A DNA stretch of 64,000 nt from Advenella faeciporci (lineage in GTDB: Bacteria > Pseudomonadota > Gammaproteobacteria > Burkholderiales > Burkholderiaceae_B), in contig NZ_BMYS01000002.1 of NCBI RefSeq assembly GCF_014652395.1, forward strand, positions 124,001-188,000. The letters are read 5' to 3'. Position 1 is the first letter of the stretch. Each line of letters starts with the position of its first letter. Both the position numbers and the translations under genes were made by a program. Positions 8,056-17,060 of this stretch are shown here, piece by piece. The notes under the pieces were generated by a model. It searched no databases, was not told where the DNA came from, and was given only the letters and a program-made list of their open reading frames with translations.

Positions 8056-9151
8056 GCCAGGGACTGTCAAGATATGATGCCAGAATGGCTTCAGTAACAT
8101 CATTAATATCAGAAGGCGTCCATTTGGGTTTTTTGTCTTTGTCCACCAACAGGGCACGAATGCCTTCCTGCAGCTGGCCGTCGGCACAGCAATGCAATGC
8201 CACAATATATTCCATGCGAAAAACATCGGCCAAAGACAGGTGCAAGGTTTTTTGTTGCAAGACAATACCCAGCGCCATGGATAGCGGCGCGCCTTTTAGC
8301 ATGGTACTGGCAGCACGGGATAACCAAGGGTCATCACTGTCTTTCAACAAGGCGATATTTTGGTAAATGGTCTGGATATTGACTGGCGCACAAATTTCAT
8401 TGATTAAGGCATAATGCTGTTGCAACGGTCCAACCCCGGCAGCTTTACCTTTATGGGCAGCCAAGACTGCATGAACAAGATCATCATTAAACCGTCGATA
8501 CTTGGGTTCCAGCCAGGCTGCTTCCAGCAAACCATTCACTACCGCTTCCCAGTTGGCATGATCAACCTGATAGTTGGCAAGACCCGAAAAAAGCGCATCA
8601 GACGTATTCAGGATGGCTCCGGTGCTCGCCAGGAACACGCCGGTTTTACCTGGCAAATGATTTAAGACCCAACTTCCGCCCACATCGGGAAAAAGGCCAA
8701 TACTGACTTCCGGCATGGCAAGCCGGGAGCTTTCACTAACCACCCGATGGCTGGCACCAATCATCAGGCCTATACCACCACCCATTACAATTCCGTGCCC
8801 CCAGCAAATAACGGGTTTATTATAGGTATGGATTTGATAATCCAGTTTATACTCAATTTCAAAGAATTCGCGTGAATACGTATTCGCCCATGCTCCCTGC
8901 CCTTGCCAGGTTTGCATGCTTTGGTACAAACCATGCAAATCACCACCTGCACAAAATGCCTTGTCACCGGCTCCTTGCATGATAACCAGCACCACATCCG
9001 GGTCTGCCTCCCATTGGGCAAGCTGCTTGCCCAGCAAGCGGCACATTTCAAGCGAAAGTCCATTCAGGATCTTGGGCTGGTTAAGGGTGGCAACACCAAT
9101 TTTGTATCCATTATTGGTGTTGAGTTCAGTGAATAAAACAGGTGACGACAT
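8018..9151 (-). CDS. 3-hydroxyisobutyryl-CoA hydrolase-like crotonase-family protein
   Basis: 377 residues, longer than a simple enoyl-CoA hydratase (about 260) and matching the hydrolase subgroup of valine breakdown. The oxyanion-hole segment CAGGDLHGLY starts at residue 67, and the glutamate and aspartate of MPEVSIGLFPDVGGS (E148, D156) match the hydrolase active site. The C-terminal part carries the extra helical region of that subgroup. Substrate cannot be proved from sequence, and an enoyl-CoA hydratase/isomerase role is the alternative. The ATG at 9151 has a perfect AGGAGG about 5 bases upstream, one of the strongest ribosome sites in the window. Confidence 0.85.
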   Translation of the reverse strand: MSSPVLFTELNTNNGYKIGVATLNQPKILNGLSLEMCRLLGKQLAQWEADPDVVLVIMQGAGDKAFCAGGDLHGLYQSMQTWQGQGAWANTYSREFFEIEYKLDYQIHTYNKPVICWGHGIVMGGGIGLMIGASHRVVSESSRLAMPEVSIGLFPDVGGSWVLNHLPGKTGVFLASTGAILNTSDALFSGLANYQVDHANWEAVVNGLLEAAWLEPKYRRFNDDLVHAVLAAHKGKAAGVGPLQQHYALINEICAPVNIQTIYQNIALLKDSDDPWLSRAASTMLKGAPLSMALGIVLQQKTLHLSLADVFRMEYIVALHCCADGQLQEGIRALLVDKDKKPKWTPSDINDVTEAILASYLDSPWPKSDRHPLSDLV

Positions 9152-9175
9152 TGTTCCTCCTTGAGTCGTGTGATT

Positions 9176-9544
9176 TTACGTATTGTCCCGATGTTCGGTA
9201 TAGTTGTTGATACGTGATTTTTTTTGTCTGAGATGTTTTTTGGTCAGTATTCCTGCCTTGCGGTGTTCTGCCCTGCGTCTTCGGGACTCTTTGGGATCAA
9301 ACACCAGCTTGCGATAAAGCTCAACCCGGTCGCCCTCTTCCACAAGTTGCCGTGGCGAACATTTGACCCCATAAACGCCCTTTCCAAGGCTGCCAAGATC
9401 CAGATCGGGAAATGCATGGGCAATACCACTTAAGGCAATGGCGTCAGCAACGGTACTTCCGGCAGGTACGTAAAAACTTTTTCGCCAGATATGGCTTGTG
9501 GTAACCGGAAAGCTAAGGGAAACCTGAAGATCAGCGATCGCCAT
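9176..9544 (-). CDS. rnfH: RnfH-family (UPF0125) ubiquitin-like protein
   Basis: Taking the ATG at 9544 gives 122 residues beginning MAIADLQVSL, the expected beginning of the beta-grasp RnfH domain. A longer in-frame reading up to 9652 would run deep into ratA and has no matching family sequence. The segment GDRVELYRKLVFDPKESRRRRA near residues 73-93 is the conserved end of the fold. RnfH is named for association with rnf genes in some bacteria, but its job is unclear. It overlaps the end of ratA by 14 bases, the same pairing seen in E. coli. Confidence 0.88.
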   Translation of the reverse strand: MAIADLQVSLSFPVTTSHIWRKSFYVPAGSTVADAIALSGIAHAFPDLDLGSLGKGVYGVKCSPRQLVEEGDRVELYRKLVFDPKESRRRRAEHRKAGILTKKHLRQKKSRINNYTEHRDNT

Positions 9545-9968
9545 AAATAACCTGGGCTCGTTTGGTAAAGGAATCAATAAAGCTGTTGGCAATACGGTTG
9601 AATACTGGCCCCACCAGCATCTCAAGCGTTTTGCTGTTAAAGGCATAATCAAGGGTAAAGATCACTTTGCAGGCATCTTCATCCAGCTCGATGAACTCCC
9701 AAGTACCATTAAGTGCTGAAAACGGGCCATCAACCAGTTCCAATTCCATTTTTCCGGGGTAGGCATGTTTATTACGGGTGGTAAATGTTTGCTTTATTTT
9801 TGCAAGACTGATGGTAACCGATGCAATCACACCATCTTCGAGCCTCTCTTTAATGGCAGAACCGCCACACCAGGGCATGAATTCGGGATATTTTTCGACA
9901 TCGGAAACCAGGTCAAACATCTGGCTAGCCTTGTAAGGAAGAAGGACGGATCTTTGGACAGTATGCAT
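9531..9968 (-). CDS. ratA: RatA / COQ10-family START-domain protein
   Basis: 145 residues forming a single START-like domain: VQRSVLLPYKASQMFDLVSDVEKYPEFMPW in short segments, then the conserved WCGGS, with a C-terminal helix FIDSFTKRA. Homologues bind quinone-like lipids (COQ10). In E. coli RatA has been reported to block 70S ribosome association, so databases call it a toxin. Nothing here looks like a toxin-antitoxin module: the partner gene is rnfH, as in most proteobacteria, and smpB lies divergently upstream. A lipid or quinone carrier role is as likely. Confidence 0.9.
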   Translation of the reverse strand: MHTVQRSVLLPYKASQMFDLVSDVEKYPEFMPWCGGSAIKERLEDGVIASVTISLAKIKQTFTTRNKHAYPGKMELELVDGPFSALNGTWEFIELDEDACKVIFTLDYAFNSKTLEMLVGPVFNRIANSFIDSFTKRAQVIYGDR

Positions 9969-10151
9969 TAAGAAATTTTACAGATTAAATCAATGGGCCA
10001 ATGGCGAATATAAACGAATATGGACGTTTAAGGGCAATATTGCCATAAATTTCATTTTCATGTGATGTATTCATTTACAATATGGCCTTAAGCCGAAAAC
10101 CAATAAATACACATTCATAAAAAAGTCCTATTTTAACGGCTGTAGCATTTT

Positions 10152-10164
10152 TATAATATAAATC
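10152..10164 (+). promoter_or_regulatory. consensus -10 box placed for a leaderless smpB transcript
   Basis: TATAAT at 10152-10157 is a perfect -10 hexamer ending 7 bases before the smpB ATG at 10165. Transcription from it would start at or next to the A of the start codon. The -35 region is weak (T-rich only). No Shine-Dalgarno sequence can be seen between the in-frame stop at 10159-10161 and the ATG. Confidence 0.5.
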
Positions 10165-10620
10165 ATGAGCATTGTAGAAAATAGAAAAGCCCGCCACGAT
10201 TATTTCATTGAAGAAAACTTTGAAGCAGGTATCGTTCTTGAAGGCTGGGAAGTTAAAGCCATACGCGCAGGCAGAGTGCAATTGGGAGAAAGTTACGTGA
10301 TTGTACGTGATGGTGAACTCTGGCTGCTTAATATGCATATCAGTCCACTGGCCACCGCTTCAACCCATATTCATCCCAATGCAACGCGCACACGCAAATT
10401 GCTAATGCATAAAAAAGAAATCAGCAAATTAATTGGTAAGGTTGAAATCAGAGGCTACACCCTGGTGCCACTTAATCTGCACTTCAAGAATGGACGCATC
10501 AAACTTGAATTTGGCTTGGGCAAAGGCAAGAAGCTTCATGATAAACGTGACAGTGCCCGTGATAAAGACTGGCAACGTGAAAAAGAAAGAATCATGAAGC
10601 ATGATACCCGTCGGCAGTAA
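10165..10620 (+). CDS. smpB: SsrA-binding protein
   Basis: 151 residues. SmpB binds tmRNA and brings it to stalled ribosomes for trans-translation. Typical segments are [12 protein letters not shown] near the N terminus, [14 protein letters not shown] (about 29-42) and the basic C-terminal tail [20 protein letters not shown] that enters the mRNA channel. The N terminus is short (6 residues before NRKARHDY), but an in-frame stop just upstream fixes the start. There is no recognisable ribosome-binding site. The tmRNA gene itself is not in the window. Confidence 0.95.
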   Translation: MSIVENRKARHDYFIEENFEAGIVLEGWEVKAIRAGRVQLGESYVIVRDGELWLLNMHISPLATASTHIHPNATRTRKLLMHKKEISKLIGKVEIRGYTLVPLNLHFKNGRIKLEFGLGKGKKLHDKRDSARDKDWQREKERIMKHDTRRQ

Positions 10621-10653
10621 AGGCACAGAAAGGGGTTTGCAAGACACTTAAGA

Positions 10654-10690
10654 ACCTGGTCCAGGCTTAAACCGGGCCAGGTCCTTTTTT
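10654..10690 (+). terminator. rho-independent terminator of smpB
   Basis: ACCTGGTCC (10654-10662) pairs with GGGCCAGGT (10674-10682), with one G-T wobble. The stem is followed by CC and six T at 10685-10690. Confidence 0.85.
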
Positions 10691-10715
10691 ATCAGGGGAT
10701 TTTAACCCTGTCAGC

Positions 10716-11648
10716 TTATGACTTTTCGTTGGTATTTTTAATGATTGCCATGGCTGAAGCGATCATGCTTCCCATATCAGACAAATTACCCGGCAGGATA
10801 AGTGTGTTGCCTTCTTTTGCAAGTTTGCCAAACGCTTCAACGTAATTTTCCGCCACCTGCAAGTTTACCGCCGCAAGACCACCAGGCTGTTCTATGGCAT
10901 TGGCCACTTTGGTAATCGCTTCAGCGGTTGCGGTTGCAATTGTGGTAACTGCCTTGGCTTCACCTTCAGCGTTATTGATTTGTGCCTGCTTTTCACCTTC
11001 AGATCGTGCAATGGCTGCCTCTCGCTCACCAGTTGCGATATTAATCTGCTCCTGTCGACGGCCTTCAGAAGCAGCGATCAGGGCCCTTTTTTCACGCTCG
11101 GCTGTAATTTGTGCCTGCATGGCGCGTAGAATTTCGCTAGGGGGTGTGAGGTCCTTGATTTCATAACGCAATACTTTCACTCCCCAGTTTGTAGCCGCCT
11201 CATCAAGTGAAGAAACAATCGTGCTATTGATGGCATCCCGCTCTTCAAAAGTACGGTCAAGCTCCATGCGGCCAATGACCGAACGCAAGGTGGTTTGTGC
11301 CAGCTGCGTAATGGCTACAATGTAATTAGATGAGCCGTATGAAGCCCGCATGGGATCAGTAACCTGGAAGAAAATAACACCATCTACCTGCAGTTGCGTG
11401 TTGTCCCGTGTAATACAAACCTGGCTGGGAACATCAAGAGGGATTTCTTTTAATGAATGCTTGTAAGCGATTTTTTCAATGAAGGGGATAACAAACTTTG
11501 CCCCCGGAGACAGGGTCCTGTCGAATTTACCAAGCCGTTCCACCACCCATGCATGTTGCTGGGGAACAATGGCAATGGTTTTAATAAAGATAATCAGGGC
11601 AAGTATAAAGACAATTAGCCAGAAAACAATTGATGTATCAAATTCCAC
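10716..11648 (-). CDS. qmcA: SPFH/stomatin-family membrane protein (QmcA-like)
   Basis: 310 residues. One N-terminal membrane helix (about 7-27) is followed by the SPFH/band-7 domain (VVERLGKFDRTLSPG onward) and a long Ala/Glu/Arg coiled-coil (about 175-250) that drives oligomer rings. The family organises membrane microdomains and works with FtsH/HflKC-type quality control. The start is GTG at 11648 with AGGAG 8 bases upstream, and no ATG exists nearby. The gene lies 28 bases downstream of the NfeD gene, its usual partner. Confidence 0.92.
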   Translation of the reverse strand: MEFDTSIVFWLIVFILALIIFIKTIAIVPQQHAWVVERLGKFDRTLSPGAKFVIPFIEKIAYKHSLKEIPLDVPSQVCITRDNTQLQVDGVIFFQVTDPMRASYGSSNYIVAITQLAQTTLRSVIGRMELDRTFEERDAINSTIVSSLDEAATNWGVKVLRYEIKDLTPPSEILRAMQAQITAEREKRALIAASEGRRQEQINIATGEREAAIARSEGEKQAQINNAEGEAKAVTTIATATAEAITKVANAIEQPGGLAAVNLQVAENYVEAFGKLAKEGNTLILPGNLSDMGSMIASAMAIIKNTNEKS

Positions 11649-11676
11649 GTTAATGCTCCTATGGTTTGGCGGGGTC

Positions 11677-12117
11677 TCAGGACGACTTATGCACCGGTTT
11701 TAAAACAAGGGTAACGCTTTGAATATCGACAATCACATATAGTCCGGGTAAAGGCGTTTCAGTGATGGAGGGGTCGAGTTTTACCTGCCACTGTGCGCCC
11801 CTGTAATAAACAGTAGCCGTACGGTTATCTGTCCATGATTTCACTTCTACGTGCTGGCCTATGTCAAGGTTGACATTACTGTCACTGGTAGCCTTGAGGT
11901 GCCCTTTTTTTAACAGAACACCTGTTTTTTTAAGTATAACCAGCCCGGCAATGCCGATAATACTGCAGGTAGCCAATTGGGCGGCCAGGCTGAAACCCAA
12001 ATAGGCAACAATACCCGAAGCGGCCAGTCCCAATGCAACAAGCAACATGTAGAATGTACCTGAAAGCAGTTCGGCAATCAGCGCCATAACCGCAAGACCA
12101 AACCAGACCCAGATCAT
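11677..12117 (-). CDS. NfeD-like membrane protein
   Basis: 146 residues. About three to four membrane helices occupy residues 3-65, followed by a small cytoplasmic OB-fold domain (about 80-140: DIGQHVEVKSW, ATVYYRGAQWQVKL, GLYVIVDIQSVTLVLKP). This is the short NfeD1b class (YbbK/YbbL type) that pairs with stomatin homologues, without the serine-protease domain of long NfeD. The pair is thought to act on membrane protein turnover or lipid domains. Confidence 0.9.
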   Translation of the reverse strand: MIWVWFGLAVMALIAELLSGTFYMLLVALGLAASGIVAYLGFSLAAQLATCSIIGIAGLVILKKTGVLLKKGHLKATSDSNVNLDIGQHVEVKSWTDNRTATVYYRGAQWQVKLDPSITETPLPGLYVIVDIQSVTLVLKPVHKSS

Positions 12118-12153
12118 ATTATCACCTTTTGGAAAGATCAGAATTTACCAAAC

Positions 12154-12483
12154 TTATGCCAAGTCCAGTAATTCAACCTCAAACACAAGGGTTGCATTGG
12201 GTGGAATAACGCCACCGGCACCTCGGGCACCATAACCTAACGATGCAGGAATAGCTAATTTGCGTTTGCCGCCAATTTTCATACCTGCCACACCCTGGTC
12301 CCATCCTTTAATGACATGGCCTGCGCCCAGTGGGAAAGAAAATGGTTGATTACGATCTTTGCTTGAGTCAAATTTGGCACCATTATCAAGTAACCAGCCG
12401 GTGTAGTGTACCGTTACGTGTTGGCCGCTTTGGGCTTCCTCGCCTGTACCCACTTCAATATCTTCAATAATTAATTCACTCAT
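12154..12483 (-). CDS. FKBP-type peptidyl-prolyl cis-trans isomerase
   Basis: 109 residues: a single FKBP domain with no signal peptide, so cytoplasmic. Binding-pocket segments are all present: [34 protein letters not shown] and the final [19 protein letters not shown]. It speeds proline isomerisation during protein folding. Length equals the minimal human FKBP12-like domain. It has no lid insertion of the SlyD type. It is followed, 36 bases downstream, by the NfeD/stomatin pair in the same direction. Confidence 0.93.
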   Translation of the reverse strand: MSELIIEDIEVGTGEEAQSGQHVTVHYTGWLLDNGAKFDSSKDRNQPFSFPLGAGHVIKGWDQGVAGMKIGGKRKLAIPASLGYGARGAGGVIPPNATLVFEVELLDLA

Positions 12484-12615
12484 TTCAATATCCTTAAAAT
12501 CAACAGTTAGTCTAGCAAGTGTAACTTAATTCAAACCCCATTTTATTAAAAAATGAAATATTCTTTGTGATGAAAGAATAAGTGTGTGTAAACCATATTT
12601 TTCGTTTCTTATGGC

Positions 12616-12651
12616 AAAAAAAACAGGCCCTTGAAAGAGCCTGTTTTTTTT
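12616..12651. terminator. bidirectional-looking terminator after ppsA
   Basis: AAAAAAAACAGGC (12616-12628) pairs perfectly with 12639-12651 around a 10-base loop, so both strands show a G/C stem flanked by A and T runs. It lies 14 bases beyond the ppsA stop codon. Confidence 0.85.
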
Positions 12652-12665
12652 CACTGGGTTAGCAA

Positions 12666-15038
12666 TTATTTAGCCGCAGCCAGTTTTTGCCAGGTATCAA
12701 CCACCGTGTCGGGGTTAAGAGACATTGACAAAATACCCTGCTCTTTCAGCCATACTGCCAGGTCTGGATGGTCGCTAGGGCCCTGACCGCAAATGCCAAC
12801 ATATTTTCCGGCCTTCAGACACGCCTGAATGGCCCGAGACAACATGAATTGAACTGCTTCATCACGCTCATCGAAATCAGCAGCCAACAATTCCATGCCG
12901 GAATCACGGTCAAGACCAAGCGTTAGCTGGGTCATGTCGTTTGAACCGATAGAGAAGCCATCAAAGTGCTCAAGGAACTTATCGGCAAGAATCGCATTGG
13001 AAGGCACTTCACACATCATGACAACACGCAGGCCATTCTCGCCACGCTTCAGGCCGTTCTCTGCCAGCAGGCCAATCACGCGCTCGGCCTGATTAAGGGT
13101 ACGCACAAATGGGATCATGATTTCAACGTTAGTCAGACCCATTTCCTCGCGGACAAAGCGCAGAGCTTCACATTCCATGCGGAAGCATTCAGCGAAGTCG
13201 TCGGAAATATAGCGTGCCGCACCGCGGAAGCCCAGCATTGGGTTTTCTTCCTCTGGCTCGTAGCGGGAACCGCCAACCAGCTTACGATATTCGTTGGATT
13301 TGAAATCGGACATACGAACAATAACCGGTTTGGGATAAAAGGCAGCTGCAATGGTTGCAACACCTTCGGCCAGCTTTTCAACAAAGAAAGCACGCGGACT
13401 TGCATAACCACGGGCAGCCGATTCCACCGCTTTTTTCAGGTCGCCATCAACATTGGGGTAATCAAGGACCGCTTTGGGGTGAATATTGATATTGTTGTTG
13501 ATAATGAACTCGAGTCGAGCAAGGCCAACACCTGAGTTGGGGATTTGAGAGAAATCAAATGCCAACTGGGGGTTACCGACGTTCATCATGATTTTCACAT
13601 CGACTTCAGGCATTTCACCACGGCGGATTTCTTCAACCTCGGTTTCCAGCAGGCCTTCATAAATACGGCCTTCATCGCCTTCAGCACAAGAAACGGTTAC
13701 TTCAGAACCATTGCCAAGCACTTCTGTGGCTTCACCACAGCCAACAACAGCGGGAATGCCCAGTTCACGCGCAATAATCGCAGCGTGGCAGGTACGGCCA
13801 CCACGGTTGGTCACAATGGCTGAAGCGCGCTTCATGACGGGCTCCCAGTTAGGGTCAGTCATGTCGGTAACCAATACATCTCCGGCTTCAACCTGGTCCA
13901 TTTGGGCAATATCGTTAATAATACGGACTTTACCAGAACCGATTTTTTGACCGATGGCACGACCGGTAATAAGCACCTGGCCAGTAGCCTTCAGTTTGTA
14001 GCGTTGCTGTACGTCATGGGCGCCTTGCTGAGACTTGACGGTTTCAGGGCGTGCCTGAAGGATATACAATTTGCCATCAATGCCGTCACGACCCCATTCA
14101 ATATCCATGGGACGCTGGTAATGTTTTTCGATAATGACCGCATAGCGGGCCAATTCAATCACTTCATCATCAGTCAGGGAATAACGGTTTCTTTCTGAAA
14201 CAGGCACATCCATGGTCAATACGGCATTTTCACCAGGACGACGCTCGGCGTTGAATTCCATTTTGATCAATTTGGAACCAATACGACGGCTAACGATAGG
14301 ATATTTGCCTGATTCCAGGGTAGGTTTGAATACGTAGAATTCATCAGGGTTAACAGCACCCTGCACAACGGTTTCACCCAGGCCATAAGAGGAAGTAATG
14401 AACACGACATCATCAAAACCGGACTCGGTATCCAGGGTGAACATCACACCGGCACTACCCTTGTCGGAACGAACCATGCGCTGGATACCGGCGGACAGGG
14501 CCACTTCAGCGTGAGCATAACCTTTGTGAACGCGGTAGGAAATCGCGCGGTCATTATAAAGTGAAGCAAAAACATGACGGATTTTGTCCAGAACATCTTC
14601 AATGCCTGCAACGTTCAGGAAAGTTTCCTGCTGACCTGCGAACGAAGCATCAGGCAAGTCTTCTGCTGTAGCAGAAGAGCGGACTGCAAAAGAGCCATTA
14701 CCGTCTGCATCCAGTTGAGCATAGGCTTCGCGGATTTGGTTTTCAAATTCAGCGGAAAATGGCTCGTCAATAATCCACTGACGAATTTCGGCACCGGCCT
14801 CTGCCAATGCCCGAACATCTTCCGGATTTAATGTACTAAGGCGATTGGCAATACGTGTGTCCAGCCCGGAAAACTTAAGGAAATCCCTAAAAGCTTCTGC
14901 TGTAGTGGCAAAACCACCAGGAACACGAACACCCGCTGACGACAGTTGACTAATCATTTCACCCAGTGAGGCATTTTTACCACCTACCGAGTCCACATCC
15001 GTCATGCGGAGATTTTCAAATGGAACAACATACGACAT
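12666..15038 (-). CDS. ppsA: phosphoenolpyruvate synthase
   Basis: Makes phosphoenolpyruvate from pyruvate and ATP for gluconeogenesis. With the ATG at 15038 it has 790 residues. That start is preferred over GTG at 15047 because AAGGGTGA then stands 5 bases upstream as ribosome site and overlaps the GTG. Domains: N-terminal ATP-binding domain ([11 protein letters not shown] near residue 20), a swivelling phosphohistidine domain with GGRTCHAAI (about T416, H418), and the C-terminal PEP/pyruvate barrel ([23 protein letters not shown]). The threonine two places before the catalytic histidine is the target of PpsR, encoded divergently. Confidence 0.95.
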   Translation of the reverse strand: MSYVVPFENLRMTDVDSVGGKNASLGEMISQLSSAGVRVPGGFATTAEAFRDFLKFSGLDTRIANRLSTLNPEDVRALAEAGAEIRQWIIDEPFSAEFENQIREAYAQLDADGNGSFAVRSSATAEDLPDASFAGQQETFLNVAGIEDVLDKIRHVFASLYNDRAISYRVHKGYAHAEVALSAGIQRMVRSDKGSAGVMFTLDTESGFDDVVFITSSYGLGETVVQGAVNPDEFYVFKPTLESGKYPIVSRRIGSKLIKMEFNAERRPGENAVLTMDVPVSERNRYSLTDDEVIELARYAVIIEKHYQRPMDIEWGRDGIDGKLYILQARPETVKSQQGAHDVQQRYKLKATGQVLITGRAIGQKIGSGKVRIINDIAQMDQVEAGDVLVTDMTDPNWEPVMKRASAIVTNRGGRTCHAAIIARELGIPAVVGCGEATEVLGNGSEVTVSCAEGDEGRIYEGLLETEVEEIRRGEMPEVDVKIMMNVGNPQLAFDFSQIPNSGVGLARLEFIINNNINIHPKAVLDYPNVDGDLKKAVESAARGYASPRAFFVEKLAEGVATIAAAFYPKPVIVRMSDFKSNEYRKLVGGSRYEPEEENPMLGFRGAARYISDDFAECFRMECEALRFVREEMGLTNVEIMIPFVRTLNQAERVIGLLAENGLKRGENGLRVVMMCEVPSNAILADKFLEHFDGFSIGSNDMTQLTLGLDRDSGMELLAADFDERDEAVQFMLSRAIQACLKAGKYVGICGQGPSDHPDLAVWLKEQGILSMSLNPDTVVDTWQKLAAAK

Positions 15039-15072
15039 TAAAGTCACCCTTAAGATAAAAAAAATGAAAGCT

Positions 15073-15110
15073 TATTTGTTTGAAAAACAACTAAATTCTT
15101 CAAACAAATA
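15073..15110. repeat. perfect 12-bp inverted repeat upstream of ppsA
   Basis: TATTTGTTTGAA (15073-15084) is the exact reverse complement of 15099-15110, with a 14-base spacer. It lies 35-72 bases upstream of the ppsA start. It could be an operator (half-sites about two and a half helical turns apart) or a hairpin in the ppsA leader. No promoter was convincing enough to call. Confidence 0.6.
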
Positions 15111-15204
15111 GGCCTTTACACGACAAGTTAATGATGTGGATTACAATCATGGACTGAATTGTACCGTTTTACGGTTTTTTTTGGGCGTTTTTTAGGCAAT
15201 CACA

Positions 15205-16035
15205 ATGCAACTTAATCAAAGAACTGTATTTATTGTATCGGACAGCACCGGTATTACAGCAGAAACCTTCAGTCATTCTGTACTTTCTCAGTTCAGTAAG
15301 TCTTTTGAGTTCAGGCAAATACGTGAACCTTTCATCACGACTGATGAAAAGGCCAAGGATGTGGCAAAAAAAATCAATGAAATTGCCGAACGTGAACAAA
15401 ACCCACCCATCGTCTTCAGTACATTGGTTAAACAGGATATTCTTGCTTATGTCAAAGAATCCAATTGCGTTTTTCTGGATATTTTTGGCACTTGCGTCAG
15501 CCAGCTTGAGTCTGCCCTGGGCACCAAGTCTGAACCAACCATTGGCATGTCACATTTAAGCGCCAGTTCAGAAGCCTATCGCAATCGCATAGAGGCCATC
15601 AACTTTAGCCTTGCCCATGATGATGGTCAGTTTATTCATGGACTTAAGGAAGCAGATGTGATTCTGGTGGGTGTTTCCCGTTGTGGTAAAACACCAACGA
15701 GCCTTTACCTTGCCATGCAATACGCCATCAAGGCAGCCAATTTTCCGTTAATTCCCGAAGACTTTGAGCGCGGAAGCCTACCTAAAACATTGCAGCCTTT
15801 CCGCAACAAGCTGTTCGGTTTGTCCATCCAGCCCGATCGCCTGAGTGAAGTCCGCAATGAACGTCGCCCAAACAGCCGTTATGCTACGCTGGAGCAATGT
15901 TTGTATGAAGTGGCTGAAGCAGAAAGATTAATGCGCCGCGAAGGCATTGAATGGCTGTCAACCACGACCAAGTCGATTGAAGAAATTTCCACGACTGTTT
16001 TGCAAATACTTGGGCTGAATAAATCCAGCTACTAA
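15205..16035 (+). CDS. ppsR: PEP synthase regulatory kinase / pyrophosphorylase (DUF299)
   Basis: 276 residues. PpsR inactivates PpsA by ADP-dependent phosphorylation of the threonine near the catalytic histidine and reverses this with phosphate, giving pyrophosphate. The P-loop GVSRCGKT lies at 156-163 and the family start TVFIVSDSTGITAETFS at 7-23. Divergent placement with ppsA (157 bases between the two starts) is conserved in Burkholderiales and supports the assignment. AGG lies 8 bases before the ATG. A small hairpin with eight T after it (15163-15182) stands just before the gene and could weakly attenuate it. Confidence 0.95.
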   Translation: MQLNQRTVFIVSDSTGITAETFSHSVLSQFSKSFEFRQIREPFITTDEKAKDVAKKINEIAEREQNPPIVFSTLVKQDILAYVKESNCVFLDIFGTCVSQLESALGTKSEPTIGMSHLSASSEAYRNRIEAINFSLAHDDGQFIHGLKEADVILVGVSRCGKTPTSLYLAMQYAIKAANFPLIPEDFERGSLPKTLQPFRNKLFGLSIQPDRLSEVRNERRPNSRYATLEQCLYEVAEAERLMRREGIEWLSTTTKSIEEISTTVLQILGLNKSSY

Positions 16036-16056
16036 AAAAACAACCCTATCATCTAT

Positions 16057-16099
16057 AAATACCTGTCCGTGTGTACATTTCACTGACAGGTATTTTTTT
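16057..16099 (+). terminator. rho-independent terminator of ppsR
   Basis: AAATACCTGTC (16057-16067) pairs perfectly with 16085-16095, with a 17-base loop and a run of seven T at 16093-16099. It stands between ppsR and the convergent methyltransferase gene. Confidence 0.85.
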
Positions 16100-16121
16100 G
16101 ACAGGCGGCCACTACACAGCT

Positions 16122-16997
16122 TCAAACGCAATAAAGACGCTGGCGCCGATGCTCAAACAAAACGATACCGGCTGCAACACCGACATTCAGTGATTCAACC
16201 AGATCTGTTTGAGGAATAAATACCTGGTGTGTTGCCTTGCTTAACAAGGCAGGGTGGACACCCTGCCCTTCATGACCCATCAGCCACACACATTGCTCAG
16301 GCAAACGTGTTTCGTACAGGCTCTGTGCCTTGTCCGACAAAGCGGTTGCCATGACTGGAATAGAAGTCCGGTTGATTAGCCCGGAGAGGTCTTGCTGTTC
16401 GTAAATATTCAGGGAGAAATGCGCACCTTGGGCACTGCGCAAAACCTTGGATGACCAGGCAGAAACACAGCCTTTTGACAGATATACATGACGGACACCT
16501 GCAGCGGCGGCTGAACGCAGGATGGTTCCTGCATTACCCGGGTCTTGCAACCGGTCCAGAAAAACCGCGTTCTCATGAATCATTGCAGGCACCTTGCAAG
16601 ATGGCGTATTCACAAGAAAAAGCACCCCTTGCGGTGAATCCACATGCGTCAAGTTTCTGAACAGTTTATCGGGAACAACAATGCATTGATCCGTATCCAA
16701 CAAGTTGAACAATTGCCAAACTTCATCACCGGATGACTGCATTGCCAATGCGCTTTCTGTTGTCTTTTCTTTTGCCTGTTTATATTCAGAATGCTCAGCC
16801 GTACCTGAGCACACACCCGACTTGGCATGCTCAAGTACAGCCGCATTGAAAATAGCGAGCAAGGGATCCGCATGGTGCTCTAGCCATGAATGGCAAAGAT
16901 GGACGCCTTCAATAAGGACCTGACCCTTGATTTTGCCAAGATGAGCCTTCAGCAATTGCTTGTACAAGGAATTTTCTTTGGAGGAAATGGATTTCAT
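16122..16997 (-). CDS. SpoU/TrmH-family RNA 2'-O-methyltransferase
   Basis: With the ATG at 16997 it has 291 residues. An in-frame TTG at 17033 would read through the upstream hairpin and is less likely. The three SpoU motifs are clear: FLDRLQDPGNAGTILRSA, WLMGHEGQGV and PQTDLVESLNVGVAAG, which form the trefoil-knot SAM site. An N-terminal substrate-binding domain (about 1-110) contains a loose Ser/Glu/Lys-rich stretch. The target is rRNA or tRNA ribose but not predictable. In relatives this gene directly follows rnhB. Here a desaturase gene and its terminator lie between. Confidence 0.9.
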   Translation of the reverse strand: MKSISSKENSLYKQLLKAHLGKIKGQVLIEGVHLCHSWLEHHADPLLAIFNAAVLEHAKSGVCSGTAEHSEYKQAKEKTTESALAMQSSGDEVWQLFNLLDTDQCIVVPDKLFRNLTHVDSPQGVLFLVNTPSCKVPAMIHENAVFLDRLQDPGNAGTILRSAAAAGVRHVYLSKGCVSAWSSKVLRSAQGAHFSLNIYEQQDLSGLINRTSIPVMATALSDKAQSLYETRLPEQCVWLMGHEGQGVHPALLSKATHQVFIPQTDLVESLNVGVAAGIVLFEHRRQRLYCV

Positions 16998-16998
16998 A

Positions 16999-17028
16999 CA
17001 AAAAATTATCCCGCATAAGCGGGATAAT
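16999..17028 (-). terminator. rho-independent terminator of the desaturase gene, abutting the next start codon
   Basis: ATTATCCCGC (17005-17014) pairs perfectly with 17019-17028 around the tetraloop ATAA. On the minus strand the stem runs into six T (ending at about 17001). The ATG of the methyltransferase gene follows at 16997, so the only Shine-Dalgarno-like bases (GGGA) for that ATG are part of the stem. Confidence 0.8.
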
Positions 17029-17060
17029 ATCAAAGCCTAATATTTATTTTTCCAGATAGA

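Noticed and set aside
9176-9968. rnfH-ratA as a toxin-antitoxin module
   Set aside because: The names come from E. coli RatA/RatB. RatA belongs to the COQ10/START family and RnfH to a ubiquitin-like fold, and the pair is a conserved housekeeping arrangement with no antitoxin-like or DNA-binding partner.
12666-15047. GTG at 15047 as ppsA start
   Set aside because: It overlaps the AAGGGTGA ribosome site that serves the ATG at 15038.
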